A stretch of 64,000 nucleotides of DNA from Palsa-89 sp963824345 (lineage in GTDB: Bacteria; Acidobacteriota; Terriglobia; Bryobacterales; Bryobacteraceae), in the NCBI GenBank assembly GCA_963824345.1, contig CAWGOZ010000016.1, positions 310,001 through 374,000 on the forward strand, read 5' to 3'. The notes beneath the pieces were generated by a model. It saw nothing but the letters and a program-made list of their open reading frames with translations, had not been told where the DNA came from and did not search any database. The position numbers and the translations under genes were made by a program. Positions 51,013-60,484 of this stretch are shown here, piece after piece (within the stretch, counting starts at the first letter, position 1; the number at the start of each line of letters is the position of its first letter).

Positions 51013-52339
51013 GCTTGGCGGTAAGCGTGGTCCGTTTCAACCCCAGCAATTCGGCCGCCAGTTTCTTGTTGCCGCGGGTCTTTCGCAAGGCCTGTTCCAG
51101 AATGTTCAACTCGATATTGCCCACGGTTCGTTCGAAGTCGAGACCCTGATCGGGAACCGCGATCGAGGAATGCGCCCCCGGCGGATAGGCCGGCGGATGC
51201 CGGCGCGGCGGCAGCGGAAAGTCACCGGGAAGAAGGACCGAACGTTCCCCGCTGAGCACGATGGCCTTTTCGACGGCGTTTTCCAATTGCCGGACGTTGC
51301 CCGGCCAGTCGTGCGCGGCCAGGCGGCCGAGCGTCTCCAGGGAGACCTGTTTGGGGGCCAGCTGCTCGGCGCGGCAAACTTTTTCCATAAAGTGCTGGAC
51401 CAGAACCGGAATGTCGGAACTGTGCTCGCGCAGCGGCGGCATCGCGACCGGGACCACATTGAGCCGGTAGTACAAATCCTCCCGGAACTTGCCTTGTTTG
51501 ACCAACTCCGCCAGGTCGCCGTTGGTGGCGACGATGACGCGCGCGTCCATGCGAATGGTTTCCGAGCTTCCCAGCCGCTGGAACTCGCGCTCCTGGAGCA
51601 CGCGCAGCAACTTGGCTTGCAGGCCCAAGGGCAGTTCGCCGATTTCGTCTAAGAAAATGGTCCCGCGATGGGCCTCTTCGAACCGCCCGATGCGGTGGTT
51701 GACAGCCCCGGTGAAGGCGCCCTTCACGTGGCCGAAGAACTCGGCTTCGAGAAGCGCTTCGGGAAGCGCGGCGCAATTGACGGCCACTAGCGAAAAACGA
51801 TTGCGTCCGCTCCAGGCGTGAATGGAACGCGCCGCCAATTCCTTGCCAGTTCCAGTCTCGCCCGTAATCAGAACAGTAGCGCGGCGCCCGGCTACCAGGC
51901 GGATTTCCAGGTCGATCTGCCGCATGGCACGGCTTTCTCCGATCAAGAACCGCCCCCTATCGGACTCCGCCGGAACTGCGCTGGCTTGCTGCGCCCACTT
52001 GGAATTGGCCGCCAGATACAACAGGCTGATGGCATCCCCTTGCGTGTACACGTGGAACGCGCCCAGCCGCAGCAGGCGAACCGCCTGGGTAGCGGATGCC
52101 AGCGGATCGCGCAAAACGACCGGCGTGCCTGGTTGAGCTTGCTGCAACTTTTCCAGCAAGCTGACGGGGCAAGCACAATCCGGCAGTGGAAGGCTCACCC
52201 ATACGACATCGAAATCCTGCTGGAGAAGAAGCTCCAAAGCGTCCTCAGCGCGCTTTACCACTGTCGTGGATTCCGAGAGAATTCCGCAGGAAAGCTCCTC
52301 GGGGAATTCCGTGATGCACAGGATTTTTGGAGTTAGCAT
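50978..52339 (-). CDS. Sigma-54-dependent activator with a degenerate receiver domain
   Basis: 453 aa. Residues 1-120 have a receiver-like fold, but the phosphoacceptor position (VVWVSLPLP) holds Ser49 and no Asp, so it is not phosphorylated in the usual way. AAA+ domain: Walker A GETGTGKE, GAFTGA, and Walker B FLDEIGELPL. The C-terminal Fis-type HTH is TRGNKKLAAELLGLKRTTLT. ATG 52339 was chosen over 52483, which would overlap hlyD. It lies downstream of the efflux genes on the same strand and converges on the sortase operon, so it could regulate either. Confidence 0.85.
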   Translation of the reverse strand: MLTPKILCITEFPEELSCGILSESTTVVKRAEDALELLLQQDFDVVWVSLPLPDCACPVSLLEKLQQAQPGTPVVLRDPLASATQAVRLLRLGAFHVYTQGDAISLLYLAANSKWAQQASAVPAESDRGRFLIGESRAMRQIDLEIRLVAGRRATVLITGETGTGKELAARSIHAWSGRNRFSLVAVNCAALPEALLEAEFFGHVKGAFTGAVNHRIGRFEEAHRGTIFLDEIGELPLGLQAKLLRVLQEREFQRLGSSETIRMDARVIVATNGDLAELVKQGKFREDLYYRLNVVPVAMPPLREHSSDIPVLVQHFMEKVCRAEQLAPKQVSLETLGRLAAHDWPGNVRQLENAVEKAIVLSGERSVLLPGDFPLPPRRHPPAYPPGAHSSIAVPDQGLDFERTVGNIELNILEQALRKTRGNKKLAAELLGLKRTTLTAKLKSLVAVGAAG

Positions 52340-52463
52340 CGGGGAAAGTACCTCGTTGATCTTCCTTCGGCAGATTGCCTGAGGAGGAATCGTGAAAATG
52401 CACTTAGTGCTTGGAATCCGGAGGAATAGTGCTCGCAGAGACGTTGGGCATAGAGGGCGAAAC

Positions 52464-53726
52464 TCAATCTCGGGCTTTCGCATCCAGATGAACCGTCGCC
52501 TCGACGGACATACCCGGGCGTAACCTATTCAGGTCGCGCTGGCCGGGGTCGAGCCTCACCCGGACAGGCAGGCGCTGCACTACTTTTACATAATTCCCGG
52601 TCGCGTCCTCGGGCGGAAAAAGGCTGGTCCGATCTCCCGTCGCGGCGGGCATGTACTGGACTTCCCCCTGGAAGGATTCACTGAGCGAATCCACCTCGAT
52701 GGTGGCGCGCTGGCCGACGTGCATCTTGCGGAGCTGAGTCTCCTTGAAATTGACCGTCGCCCAAACGTTTTCGGTTTGCACAATCACTACCAGCTGCTGA
52801 CCCACCGAAATTCTGCCCCCCACTTCCGCGGCGCGCTGGGTGGCGATCCCATCGACAGGTGCAAAAATATGGCAGTAAGTAAGATTGAGAAGCGCAGTGT
52901 CCAACTGCGCTTTGGCGGACGCCACATTGGCTGCGCTGGATTTGTCGTTGGCCTGTCGGATGGCCACCTGACGGGGCGCATTCTGCGTGTCCTCCTGCAG
53001 CTTGCTTTGCTGCTGTAACAACTGCGCGCGCCGTTGCTCAACCATCTTCTGCGAGGATGCGGCGGCTGCGCGGCTGGCATCCACGGCAGCCTGTTCGGAG
53101 CCGGCGTTGGCAAGATATTGGTCGTAATCGGAGAGCGAGATCTCATGCTTGTCGACCAATTCTTTATAGCGTATGAGATCGGACTGGCTCTTCCGGTTGT
53201 TGGCTTCCGACTCGCGCAGCTTGGCGACGCTGCTGTCATAGTCGTACTGGGCGCTCGAAACCGCTGCCTCCGCATTCAGCACGGTCGCCGAGTCGGAGTC
53301 CACGGCCGTGCGGTTCGAGGTCTCGGTGATCGGCACGTTGGGATTCTGGGCGGCCAGTTGGGCCAGGGCCTGTTGATACTGGGCACGCGACTGCTCCACC
53401 TGCACCTGGTAATCGCGCGGGTCCAGATCCACCAGGGGCATTCCGGCCTTCACCGGCTGATCGGCTTCAACGTATACCGCCTTCACCGTTCCAGCTACGC
53501 GCGAGGCGATCGGGTTGAGGTGTCCATCGATCTGTGCGTCGTCGGTGGCTTCGTAAGTGCGTGAATAGAGCCACCAAGCGATCCCTGCGACCAGCACAAC
53601 GATGCCCACGGCCACGCCGATGAGGATTCGCTTGCGCTTCGTCGCGGGGTCGAGGGGTTTCTTTTCGGCATCGTCCTTCTTGGCTTGGTCTTGCCCCGGT
53701 TCCTGCTCGTCGACTGGCATGTTCAT
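52464..53726 (-). CDS. HlyD/EmrA-type periplasmic adaptor
   Basis: 420 aa. One membrane segment (about 35-55), then the lipoyl-barrel part TDDAQIDGHLNPIASRVAG and TVKAVYVEADQPVKAGMPLV, a long coiled coil (110-275), and the second lipoyl half TYCHIFAPVDGIATQ. It links an inner-membrane pump to TolC. It is third in the MFS-TolC-adaptor operon and overlaps the tolC end by 4 nt. Confidence 0.92.
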   Translation of the reverse strand: MNMPVDEQEPGQDQAKKDDAEKKPLDPATKRKRILIGVAVGIVVLVAGIAWWLYSRTYEATDDAQIDGHLNPIASRVAGTVKAVYVEADQPVKAGMPLVDLDPRDYQVQVEQSRAQYQQALAQLAAQNPNVPITETSNRTAVDSDSATVLNAEAAVSSAQYDYDSSVAKLRESEANNRKSQSDLIRYKELVDKHEISLSDYDQYLANAGSEQAAVDASRAAAASSQKMVEQRRAQLLQQQSKLQEDTQNAPRQVAIRQANDKSSAANVASAKAQLDTALLNLTYCHIFAPVDGIATQRAAEVGGRISVGQQLVVIVQTENVWATVNFKETQLRKMHVGQRATIEVDSLSESFQGEVQYMPAATGDRTSLFPPEDATGNYVKVVQRLPVRVRLDPGQRDLNRLRPGMSVEATVHLDAKARD

Positions 53727-55267
53727 TTTCCTTTCAGCATGCTTGGAACGAATTGCTCGGCCTGCCCGCTTGCTTTGGCGAGGCTGATGCGGGAAAGATT
53801 CAACGAGAAGAGAGTGCTGATGTAGTCCCGTTCCGCTGCGGCTACCGTCTCCTGGGACTGCACCACCTCGACGGAGTTGGTGACGCCGGACGCGAAGCGA
53901 TCCACGGACTGCGTCAGCGTCTCGGCTGCGAGTTGGCGATTCTCCCGCGCCACCTTCATTTGTTCGGCGGCCACCTGCAGATCGACATAAGCTTGCCGTA
54001 CGTCCAGATCCACGGCGGCCTTCAGATCGTCGTACTGGGCTTGTAATTGACTGAATGCGGCATCGGCCTGATCCACGTCGGCCCTGACCCGCCCGCTATC
54101 GAAGAGATGGATATTGAGACCCGCTGAGACCTGGTACGCGGAGACGCCCTTGTTCGGGTTGATGCCTTCCAGGCCATAGTCGCCGTTGAGGCTCAGGGAA
54201 GGAAGGTACTCGGATTTGGCCGCTCGCCGGGCCTCGTCCGCGGCCTTCAACTGCAGCCGGGCGGCCTTCAGGTCGGAGCGTTCATGGAGCGCAACCTTGA
54301 TCCCATCTTCTAGCGAAACGGCGTCTGGAACCTCGACCGGCAGATCTTCGCTTAGAATCAACTGTTGGCCGGCTGGAAGGCCGATCAACCGCGCGAATTG
54401 CATGATTTCCTTCAACAAGTCGCCGCGCAAGGCGCTGAGTCTCTGCTGTTGGGTACGCAGCTCCACCAGACTTTTGTTGCTGTCAATGATGGTCTTGGTT
54501 CCCGCCTGATATTGGTCGGCGGCCAGTTTATAGCTCGCGGCGGCCTGCTTGACCTGGGCCTCTTGCGACACCACGTTGGCCTTGTTCGCGATCACGCGAA
54601 GGTACGTCCCGCCGACCGCCAGGACGATTAGCTCCCGCGCGTTGGCCGTGCCCATCCGGGCCGCCTGGAGCGATGCCTCCGATTGGCGGATATTGTGAAG
54701 AGCGGTGAAGCTGAGGTCCTCGCTGACATTCCCCAACGCAGTGTAGTAATGGAAAGGGCCAACCGTGGTTGGAACGGAAACGTGTCCACCGAATGCAGAA
54801 GCCGTGAGGCCCAGCGTCTGCAGGTCGACCTTGGCGCCGGTCTCGGTCAACGTCCCGTAGATGTTCGGCAGCATCTGGCTTAACGCCGCCAGCCGCTGGG
54901 CGCGCGCCTGCCTCACCGCCATATTGGCGGTCACGTCTCCCAGGTTGAACTGAAGGCCGCGGTGTATCGCATCGGCGATGGTGAGGGTAAGCGATCCCTG
55001 GGGCGCATTCGGGTCCGGGATGCTTCCTCCGAAGCTGCCCGCGACCTGGATGGTGCTGTTGAGTGTGTTCACGCTGGAGGCGCTGCCTGCGCTGCCGGCC
55101 GTGGACTGCTGCGCCTCCACGCTTCCCGCGCTCTCGGACAGCGGAACCTGTTGTGCTTTGGGTGTGGCTGGCGCCCCTTGCTGGGCAAGGCTTTCCCGGC
55201 ACACGAATCCACCGGTCAGCACGAGACTCAGAACGAGTAGCTGCTTTCTTAGCCGTCTGGTTTTCAT
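53723..55267 (-). CDS. TolC-family outer-membrane efflux protein
   Basis: 514 aa with a signal peptide (1-28). The TolC repeats are visible as two helical-hairpin halves, e.g. TIADAIHRGLQFNLGDVTAN and SLEDGIKVALHERSDLKAAR, both with the N-cap pattern of OEP repeats. It forms the outer-membrane exit duct. It is 7 bp downstream of the MFS gene and overlaps the adaptor by 4 nt. Confidence 0.9.
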   Translation of the reverse strand: MKTRRLRKQLLVLSLVLTGGFVCRESLAQQGAPATPKAQQVPLSESAGSVEAQQSTAGSAGSASSVNTLNSTIQVAGSFGGSIPDPNAPQGSLTLTIADAIHRGLQFNLGDVTANMAVRQARAQRLAALSQMLPNIYGTLTETGAKVDLQTLGLTASAFGGHVSVPTTVGPFHYYTALGNVSEDLSFTALHNIRQSEASLQAARMGTANARELIVLAVGGTYLRVIANKANVVSQEAQVKQAAASYKLAADQYQAGTKTIIDSNKSLVELRTQQQRLSALRGDLLKEIMQFARLIGLPAGQQLILSEDLPVEVPDAVSLEDGIKVALHERSDLKAARLQLKAADEARRAAKSEYLPSLSLNGDYGLEGINPNKGVSAYQVSAGLNIHLFDSGRVRADVDQADAAFSQLQAQYDDLKAAVDLDVRQAYVDLQVAAEQMKVARENRQLAAETLTQSVDRFASGVTNSVEVVQSQETVAAAERDYISTLFSLNLSRISLAKASGQAEQFVPSMLKGK

Positions 55268-55274
55268 ATTCTCG

Positions 55275-56858
55275 CTAGCCCTCCCCCGCGGGCGCTCCCT
55301 CCCCGGGCTTGTTCTTATTCAGCAGAAGGGCGCACAGGAACATGCCGGCCGCTAGCCAGGCGAGTAGGCGATAGATATCCATATAACCTTCACCGGCGGC
55401 CTGCCGGTTCAGTTCCCGGTAGATTGAGCCGCGCGCCATTGCCGCCGCTCCCGGACCGCTGGCGACTGCACTATAGGCCCGGGTAAGCGCGCTTAGGCGA
55501 TGGGCGTAAATCGGATTCGAAGGCTGCATGTAATCCGCCAACCGGGCTTCATGGAAGAGCGTTCGATTGGTGACGATGGCCCCCGTGCCGGCGATGAAGA
55601 TGCTGCCGCCTATGTTGCGGACGAAGTTGATGATGCCCGAGACCTGATTGCTGGCCTCCTTAGGGAGACCGACATAGGCGGCGTTGGTGATCGCGATAAA
55701 GCACAATGGGATGGGCGCCACCTGTAGCACCCGCAGCCATGTGGCGAAGCCAAAGCTCATGTTAAGAGTTAGGTGTGTGGAGGTGTAGTAGAACGCCCCC
55801 ACAAATAGGGCGAACCCGCTAGCGGCAATGTTCCTGGCGGGGAATCGGCCCGCGGCGAAACCTGCCAGGGGCATAACCACCAGGAGAGCAATCCCTCCGC
55901 CTGTGAGCGCCTCTCCGGAAAGGGTGGCCGTGTAGTGCAGAAGCGCTTGGGAAAACTGCGGCTGAAGCACGGTGGTGGCATTGAGAACGCCGCCCACCAG
56001 AATCATCAGCAAGGCGCAGACGGCGAAGTTCTTATGCTTTAGGAGTTTCAAATTCATGATGGGGATCTTGACCCGCCACTCCCGCCAGACCAGGCCGATC
56101 ATCCCGACCACGAACAGCGCGCCGAAGACTAGAATAAAGCGGGAGGCAAACCACGCGTCCTCCTCACCCTTGTCGAGCATGATCTGCATTCCGCCCATGG
56201 CGATGGTCAGAAAACCGAAGCCCATATAATCGAGCTGCTTCAGGTTCCGCCGGTCTCCTTTGATCCACGGCGGATCGTCGACGAAGCGGCTCACGAGCGT
56301 CAGCGCTAAAATTCCGACCGGAATGTTGAGGTAGAAGATCCAGCGCCAGGAGTAGTTGTCAGTGATCCAGCCACCCAAGGTTGGTCCTATGGATGGCGCC
56401 AATACGGCCACCAGACCGTACAGGGCAAAAGCCTGGCCGCGCTTCTTTACTTCGAACGAGTCCGCCATAATGGCTTGCGCCATGGGCTGCATGCCACCAC
56501 CACCGGCGCCCTGGACGACACGAGCTAGAAGCAAGAGAGGCAGTGATGGCGCGATGCCGCAACAAAAGCTGGCGGCGGTGAAGATAATAATGCAAAGCAT
56601 GAAAAACCGCTTCCGGCCAATCACGCTCGAAGCCCACGCGCCCATCGGCAGAACGATCGCATTTGAGACCAGGTAGCTGGTCAGGACCCAGGTGCCTTCG
56701 TCGGTGCTGGCGCCCAAATTGCCGGAAATATGCGGCAACGCAACATTGGCGATGGAGGTATCGAGAACCTCCATGAACGCCGCCAGCGCCACTGTGGACG
56801 CAATCACCCAAGGATTGACCCTCGGCTTCCATTGCTCATCGGCGGGGCCAGCGGCCAT
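55275..56858 (-). CDS. MFS multidrug transporter (DHA2/EmrB-QacA type)
   Basis: 527 aa with 14 predicted membrane segments. Motif C-like DTSIANVALPHISG, the motif A region MGAWASSVIGRKRFF and the loop LGGWITDNYSWRWIFYLNIP are EmrB signatures. With the adaptor and TolC protein it forms a tripartite drug-export pump. ATG 56858 has AGGAG 6 nt upstream; an in-frame TTG 56885 is less likely. The substrate is unknown and no TetR-type repressor lies beside it. Confidence 0.92.
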   Translation of the reverse strand: MAAGPADEQWKPRVNPWVIASTVALAAFMEVLDTSIANVALPHISGNLGASTDEGTWVLTSYLVSNAIVLPMGAWASSVIGRKRFFMLCIIIFTAASFCCGIAPSLPLLLLARVVQGAGGGGMQPMAQAIMADSFEVKKRGQAFALYGLVAVLAPSIGPTLGGWITDNYSWRWIFYLNIPVGILALTLVSRFVDDPPWIKGDRRNLKQLDYMGFGFLTIAMGGMQIMLDKGEEDAWFASRFILVFGALFVVGMIGLVWREWRVKIPIMNLKLLKHKNFAVCALLMILVGGVLNATTVLQPQFSQALLHYTATLSGEALTGGGIALLVVMPLAGFAAGRFPARNIAASGFALFVGAFYYTSTHLTLNMSFGFATWLRVLQVAPIPLCFIAITNAAYVGLPKEASNQVSGIINFVRNIGGSIFIAGTGAIVTNRTLFHEARLADYMQPSNPIYAHRLSALTRAYSAVASGPGAAAMARGSIYRELNRQAAGEGYMDIYRLLAWLAAGMFLCALLLNKNKPGEGAPAGEG

Positions 56859-57353
56859 CGTCATCTCCTGATCTCGCGACGCCAATCATTCAATCGGGTC
56901 GCTCGGCAACGGGCAGCCAGTCTTCTGTTGGAGGGCCTGCAACGAAGGAGGACCCTTCAATGTTCGCTCGTTTGGGCGCACAAAGCTGGTCCCAATTGCT
57001 CACCCTGGCTTCAGCGGTACATGCGGCTTCAGCCGCGTCTTGACGCGGTATCGACCGGACCGAGATGGCTGGAGCGGCGCGACGTTGCCGGGGTCGTAGC
57101 GAACGCCCTCTGGATATGAATTGGGCGCCCGCGTGGGCGACTGCATCGGAGCGGCCCGCGTGGGCGACTGCATCGGAGCGGCTCGCGTGGGCGACTGCAT
57201 CGGAGCGGCTCGCGATTCTGGGCAGGAGATACGCAAAACGCGGCTGAAAGCCGCGTGTACCACTGCGTCACCCGGTAGATCGAAAGCAATCCGGTAATAG
57301 GAACTTTGAAGTCGCACCCCGGGCTCTAACATGGCTCCGGTACACTAGAGCTT
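56859..57353. other. 495-bp non-coding region with tandem and palindromic repeats
   Basis: No convincing gene. It holds three copies of a 27-bp unit (57131-57211), a short perfect palindrome GCGGCT-TC-AGCCGC (57023-57036), and another stem CGCGGCT-GAA-AGCCGCG near 57240. A 110-codon minus-strand frame (57000-57332) covers the repeats but reads as low complexity. It is a relic, REP-like, or regulatory region between the divergent efflux operon and glyA. Confidence 0.7.
57131..57211. repeat. Three tandem copies of a 27-bp unit
   Basis: Unit GCGTGGGCGACTGCATCGGA plus GCGGCYC, at 57131, 57158 and 57185. Only one base differs in the first copy. There is no spacer between units, so it is not a CRISPR array. 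Confidence 0.9.
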
Positions 57354-58634
57354 ATGACCGATTCCGAATCCATGTCGCGGCCGCTTTCCTCCGTCGACCC
57401 GGAGATTTACGACGCGATCCAGCACGAGACGGAGCGCCAACACAGCCGTCTGGAACTGATCGCCAGCGAAAACTTCACCTCCGAGGCCGTCTTGCAGGCC
57501 ACTGCCAGCGTGTTCACCAACAAGTACGCCGAAGGCTATCCCGGCAAACGCTATTACGGAGGATGCGAGTTCACCGATGTCGTGGAGACGCTGGCGCGCG
57601 AGCGTGCCAAGAAGCTTTTCGGCGCCGAGTACGTGAATGTGCAGCCGCACTCGGGATCGCAGGCCAACCAGGCGGCGTATTCGGCGGTGATCCAGCCGGG
57701 CGACGTGATTCTGGGCATGAATCTGGCGCACGGCGGGCACTTGACGCACGGCCATCCGTTGAATTTTTCGGGCAAGACGTATCACGTGATCGCCTATGGC
57801 GTCACGAAAGAAGACGAGCGCATCGATTATGCGGAACTGGCGCGCCTGGCCGAGGAGCACAAGCCCAAGCTGATCATCGCGGGCGGCAGTGCGTACCCAC
57901 GGATCATCGACTTCGCGCGCTTTCGCACGATCGCCGATTCGGTGGGAGCGATCTTTCTGGTGGACATGGCGCATATCTCGGGACTGGTGGCCGCGGGCGT
58001 GCATCCGAATCCGGTTGAGTATGCCGACATCGTTACATCCACCACGCACAAGACCTTGCGCGGTCCGCGGTCGGGCATGATTCTTGCCAAGGCGAAATAT
58101 GGCCCGGCCATCGATAAAGCATTGTTCCCCGGCATCCAGGGCGGTCCGCTGGTGCATGTGATCGCGGCCAAGGCAGTGTGCTTCCTGGAAGCCATGACTC
58201 CCGAGTTTCGAACTTATTCCAAGCAAGTAATCGCAAACGCGCAGACGCTGGCCGCGGGCTTGCAGCAACAGGGCTTCCGCATCGTGTCGGGCGGAACGGA
58301 CACGCACTTGATGCTGGTGGACGTGTTCGCGAAAGGAGTACGCGGCAAGGAAGCCGAGACGGCGCTGGACGAGGCCTACATCACCGTAAACAAGAATGCG
58401 ATCCCCTTCGATGTGAATCCGCCTCTGAATCCCAGCGGCATCCGGTTAGGAAGCCCGGCGGTGACCACGCGTGGATTCCGGGAGCCGGAAATGCGGCAGG
58501 TGGCGGCGCTGATCGCCGACGCCTTGCACGACGTCCAGTCGGCTGAGGCGTTGCTCGCGGTGCGCCGGCGCGTGACGGAATTGGCGGAACGCTTTCCGCT
58601 CTACGCCTGGAAGCTGGCGAGCACCACGGCGTAA
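57354..58634 (+). CDS. glyA: Serine hydroxymethyltransferase
   Basis: 426 aa. Motifs: RQHSRLELIASENFTSEAVL, NKYAEGYPGKRYYGGCE, PHSGSQANQAAYSAVIQPGD, and the PLP Lys in STTHKTLRGPRSG. It interconverts serine and glycine with THF, feeding one-carbon units. Length and signatures are standard. It is followed by a glycosyltransferase at 14 bp. No glycine riboswitch fold was recognised upstream. Confidence 0.96.
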   Translation: MTDSESMSRPLSSVDPEIYDAIQHETERQHSRLELIASENFTSEAVLQATASVFTNKYAEGYPGKRYYGGCEFTDVVETLARERAKKLFGAEYVNVQPHSGSQANQAAYSAVIQPGDVILGMNLAHGGHLTHGHPLNFSGKTYHVIAYGVTKEDERIDYAELARLAEEHKPKLIIAGGSAYPRIIDFARFRTIADSVGAIFLVDMAHISGLVAAGVHPNPVEYADIVTSTTHKTLRGPRSGMILAKAKYGPAIDKALFPGIQGGPLVHVIAAKAVCFLEAMTPEFRTYSKQVIANAQTLAAGLQQQGFRIVSGGTDTHLMLVDVFAKGVRGKEAETALDEAYITVNKNAIPFDVNPPLNPSGIRLGSPAVTTRGFREPEMRQVAALIADALHDVQSAEALLAVRRRVTELAERFPLYAWKLASTTA

Positions 58635-58648
58635 GCGAGTCTTGCCGG

Positions 58649-59815
58649 ATGCCACTGCAGATCGCGCTGGACACCCGCCGTATCGCGGATTTCGGCATCG
58701 GTACTTATATCCGGAACCTGGTGTGGGCGTTGGCGCGGATTGACGCGGACAACCAGTACGTCCTGATCACCACCGAACAGGCCGTGCGGGAGTTTTCCGA
58801 CCTGCCCTCCAATTTCCGCACGGCCATCTTTCCGGGCCAAAGTCGGACAGGCCTGGCACAGTTGGGCTACGGGCTGTTTCTCGGAAAGCTCGGCGCCGAT
58901 CTCTTTCACATTCCGCTGAACGCAGTGCCGCTCCTGATGCCGAAGCCGTATTTGGTGACCATCCATGACATGAGCACGCTGCTGTTTGCCAGCCAGTCCG
59001 GCTACCGCAATCGCTTACGGCACTTTTATCTGCGGCGCGGCCTGTTGCGGGCTGATCGGGTGATGACCGTCTCGATGGCTACTTGCCGCGACGTGGAGGA
59101 CCTGTTGGGGATACCGGCCAGCCGCATTCGGGTGGTTTATAACGCGCCCGATCCCATCTTCCAGGCGCCGGAGCCCCGCCCGGGCGACGAGTCCCGTAAT
59201 TCGCCCGAGATTCAGCGAGTCCTGGACCGCTACCGCATTCACTCTCCGTTCCTGTTGTACGTGGGACGCACCAATCCGCAAAAGAACATTCCCCGGCTGG
59301 TGGAAGCCTTCGCGGTGCTGCGAGGCGAACTCCAGGACCATCCGGTGTACCGGGATCTGAGGTTGCTGATCATCGGGGATGAGATCTCGCGCTACCCGGC
59401 CCTGCGCCACGCCGTGATTCTGAGCCGCGTTGAAGACACGGTACGGTTCCTGGGCTTTGTGCCGATCGACACGTTGCGGTCCTTCTATCAGGCCGCCTCG
59501 GCTTTTGTGTTCCCGTCCTTGTATGAAGGTTTTGGGCTGCCGCCGCTGGAAGCCATGGCGTGCGGGACGCCGGTGGTGTGCTCCAATGTCAGCTCGCTGC
59601 CTGAGGTGGTGGGAGAAGCGGCGGAGATCGTGAATCCCGAGAATGTTTTCGATATCGCGCGCGGGATGCGAGAGGTGCTTCTCAACCCCGAGCGGCGCCG
59701 GACGCTGGTGAAGCTGGGCTTCCAGCAGAGCCGGCGCTTCAGTTGGGAACGCACCGCCAGGCAGGTGCTGGAAGCCTATGAGGAAATAGGGGCGTATAAG
59801 AAACGGCCGCGCTGA
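58649..59815 (+). CDS. GT4-family glycosyltransferase
   Basis: 388 aa, GT-B fold. The N-terminal LQIALDTRRIADFGIGTYIR binds the acceptor. The C-terminal half contains LLYVGRTNPQKNI and the EGFGLPPLEAMACGTPVV signature with the E-x7-E pair. It probably transfers a sugar from an NDP-sugar to a surface or lipid-linked glycan. It lies 14 bp after glyA, and its end overlaps the minus-strand S24 remnant by 40 nt. Confidence 0.85.
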   Translation: MPLQIALDTRRIADFGIGTYIRNLVWALARIDADNQYVLITTEQAVREFSDLPSNFRTAIFPGQSRTGLAQLGYGLFLGKLGADLFHIPLNAVPLLMPKPYLVTIHDMSTLLFASQSGYRNRLRHFYLRRGLLRADRVMTVSMATCRDVEDLLGIPASRIRVVYNAPDPIFQAPEPRPGDESRNSPEIQRVLDRYRIHSPFLLYVGRTNPQKNIPRLVEAFAVLRGELQDHPVYRDLRLLIIGDEISRYPALRHAVILSRVEDTVRFLGFVPIDTLRSFYQAASAFVFPSLYEGFGLPPLEAMACGTPVVCSNVSSLPEVVGEAAEIVNPENVFDIARGMREVLLNPERRRTLVKLGFQQSRRFSWERTARQVLEAYEEIGAYKKRPR

Positions 59816-60342
59816 GCGGGTGCGTCCCGGTCGCGTTCGCGGCCGATCCACAGGACGCGGGCTTTCACGGCGGCGGCGAGTTCGGACGCGGAGACCGGAA
59901 AAGGGTCCCAGTCGATCGGAGTATCTAAAGTGGCATCGGTCGCCAGGTAATAGCGATGCATGCCAGGCCGGATGTAGCGGATGACGGCCTGCATGCGGGC
60001 GTCTTTGCCCAACTCGACGACGAAGAGACCCTGCGGGGCGAGAGTGGACGGGCGGATCGGCGAGTTATCCAGAAGGGCGACATCGGAGGACCCGAGCGTG
60101 GGCAGCATGGAGGGATCGGCAATCAGGCTGGCCATCACCAGGTTCGCAGGCGCCTGCAGGGAGGGGAACGGCAGCGGGTAGCTCTTGCGGGAATTCACGC
60201 GGGCCGGCCAGGGCATTCCAGGGCCGATAGGGCGGTCGAGGAATGGAACTTCGGCGGAGCGTTCCGGCTGGCGGCGACGTTGAAGATACCCATCGAGCTC
60301 CTCGGAGGGGACCAAGTCGAGCAGGGTCAAGTGAAGGTATTT
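59776..60342 (-). pseudogene. XRE-S24 regulator, C-terminal part (separated by the IS insertion)
   Basis: This reads from the element edge at 60342. The S24/LexA-like peptidase domain includes LIADPSMLPTLG with the Ser site and VVELGKDARMQAVIRY. The N-terminal HTH is missing; in frame with it, the sequence just inside the target duplication reads K-Y-L-H-L-T-L-L. Joined across the element to the piece at 63798-63979 it forms one open frame of about 250 aa. A TTG at 60330 could allow a 184-aa product, but that would lack DNA binding. It overlaps the convergent glycosyltransferase end. Confidence 0.85.
60335..60342. repeat. Target site duplication, left copy (AGGTATTT)
   Basis: Eight bases AGGTATTT directly outside the left end of the element, identical to 63798-63805. 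An 8-bp duplication is the length known for the IS1595 family. Confidence 0.88.
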
Positions 60343-60356
60343 CGCAATTATCCCTT
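60343..60356 (+). repeat. Terminal inverted repeat, left end
   Basis: CGCAATTATCCCTT, which matches the inverse of the right end at 13 of 14 bases. Further in, CAAGG is shared at the same distance. Confidence 0.88.
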
Positions 60357-60484
60357 CAGGACAAGGGCGAGGTAAAATGAATGTGGCGTGACAGGCTGGC
60401 GATCTACGGAAGCGAGAGCGGATTTACAAGGCGGCATGGATTCATATATCCGCTCATTGTCTTTGCGTCCTTCGCAGGCTGGTC

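Noticed and set aside
57131..57211. Possible CRISPR array
   Set aside because: Units are adjacent with no unique spacers and no cas genes in the window.
57000..57332. 110-codon minus-strand frame with RAAPMQSPT repeats
   Set aside because: The peptide repeat is only the translation of the 27-bp array, with no ribosome-binding site or known domain. It may be a relic.
57212..57353. Glycine riboswitch upstream of glyA
   Set aside because: No conserved glycine-aptamer core was recognised in the leader.
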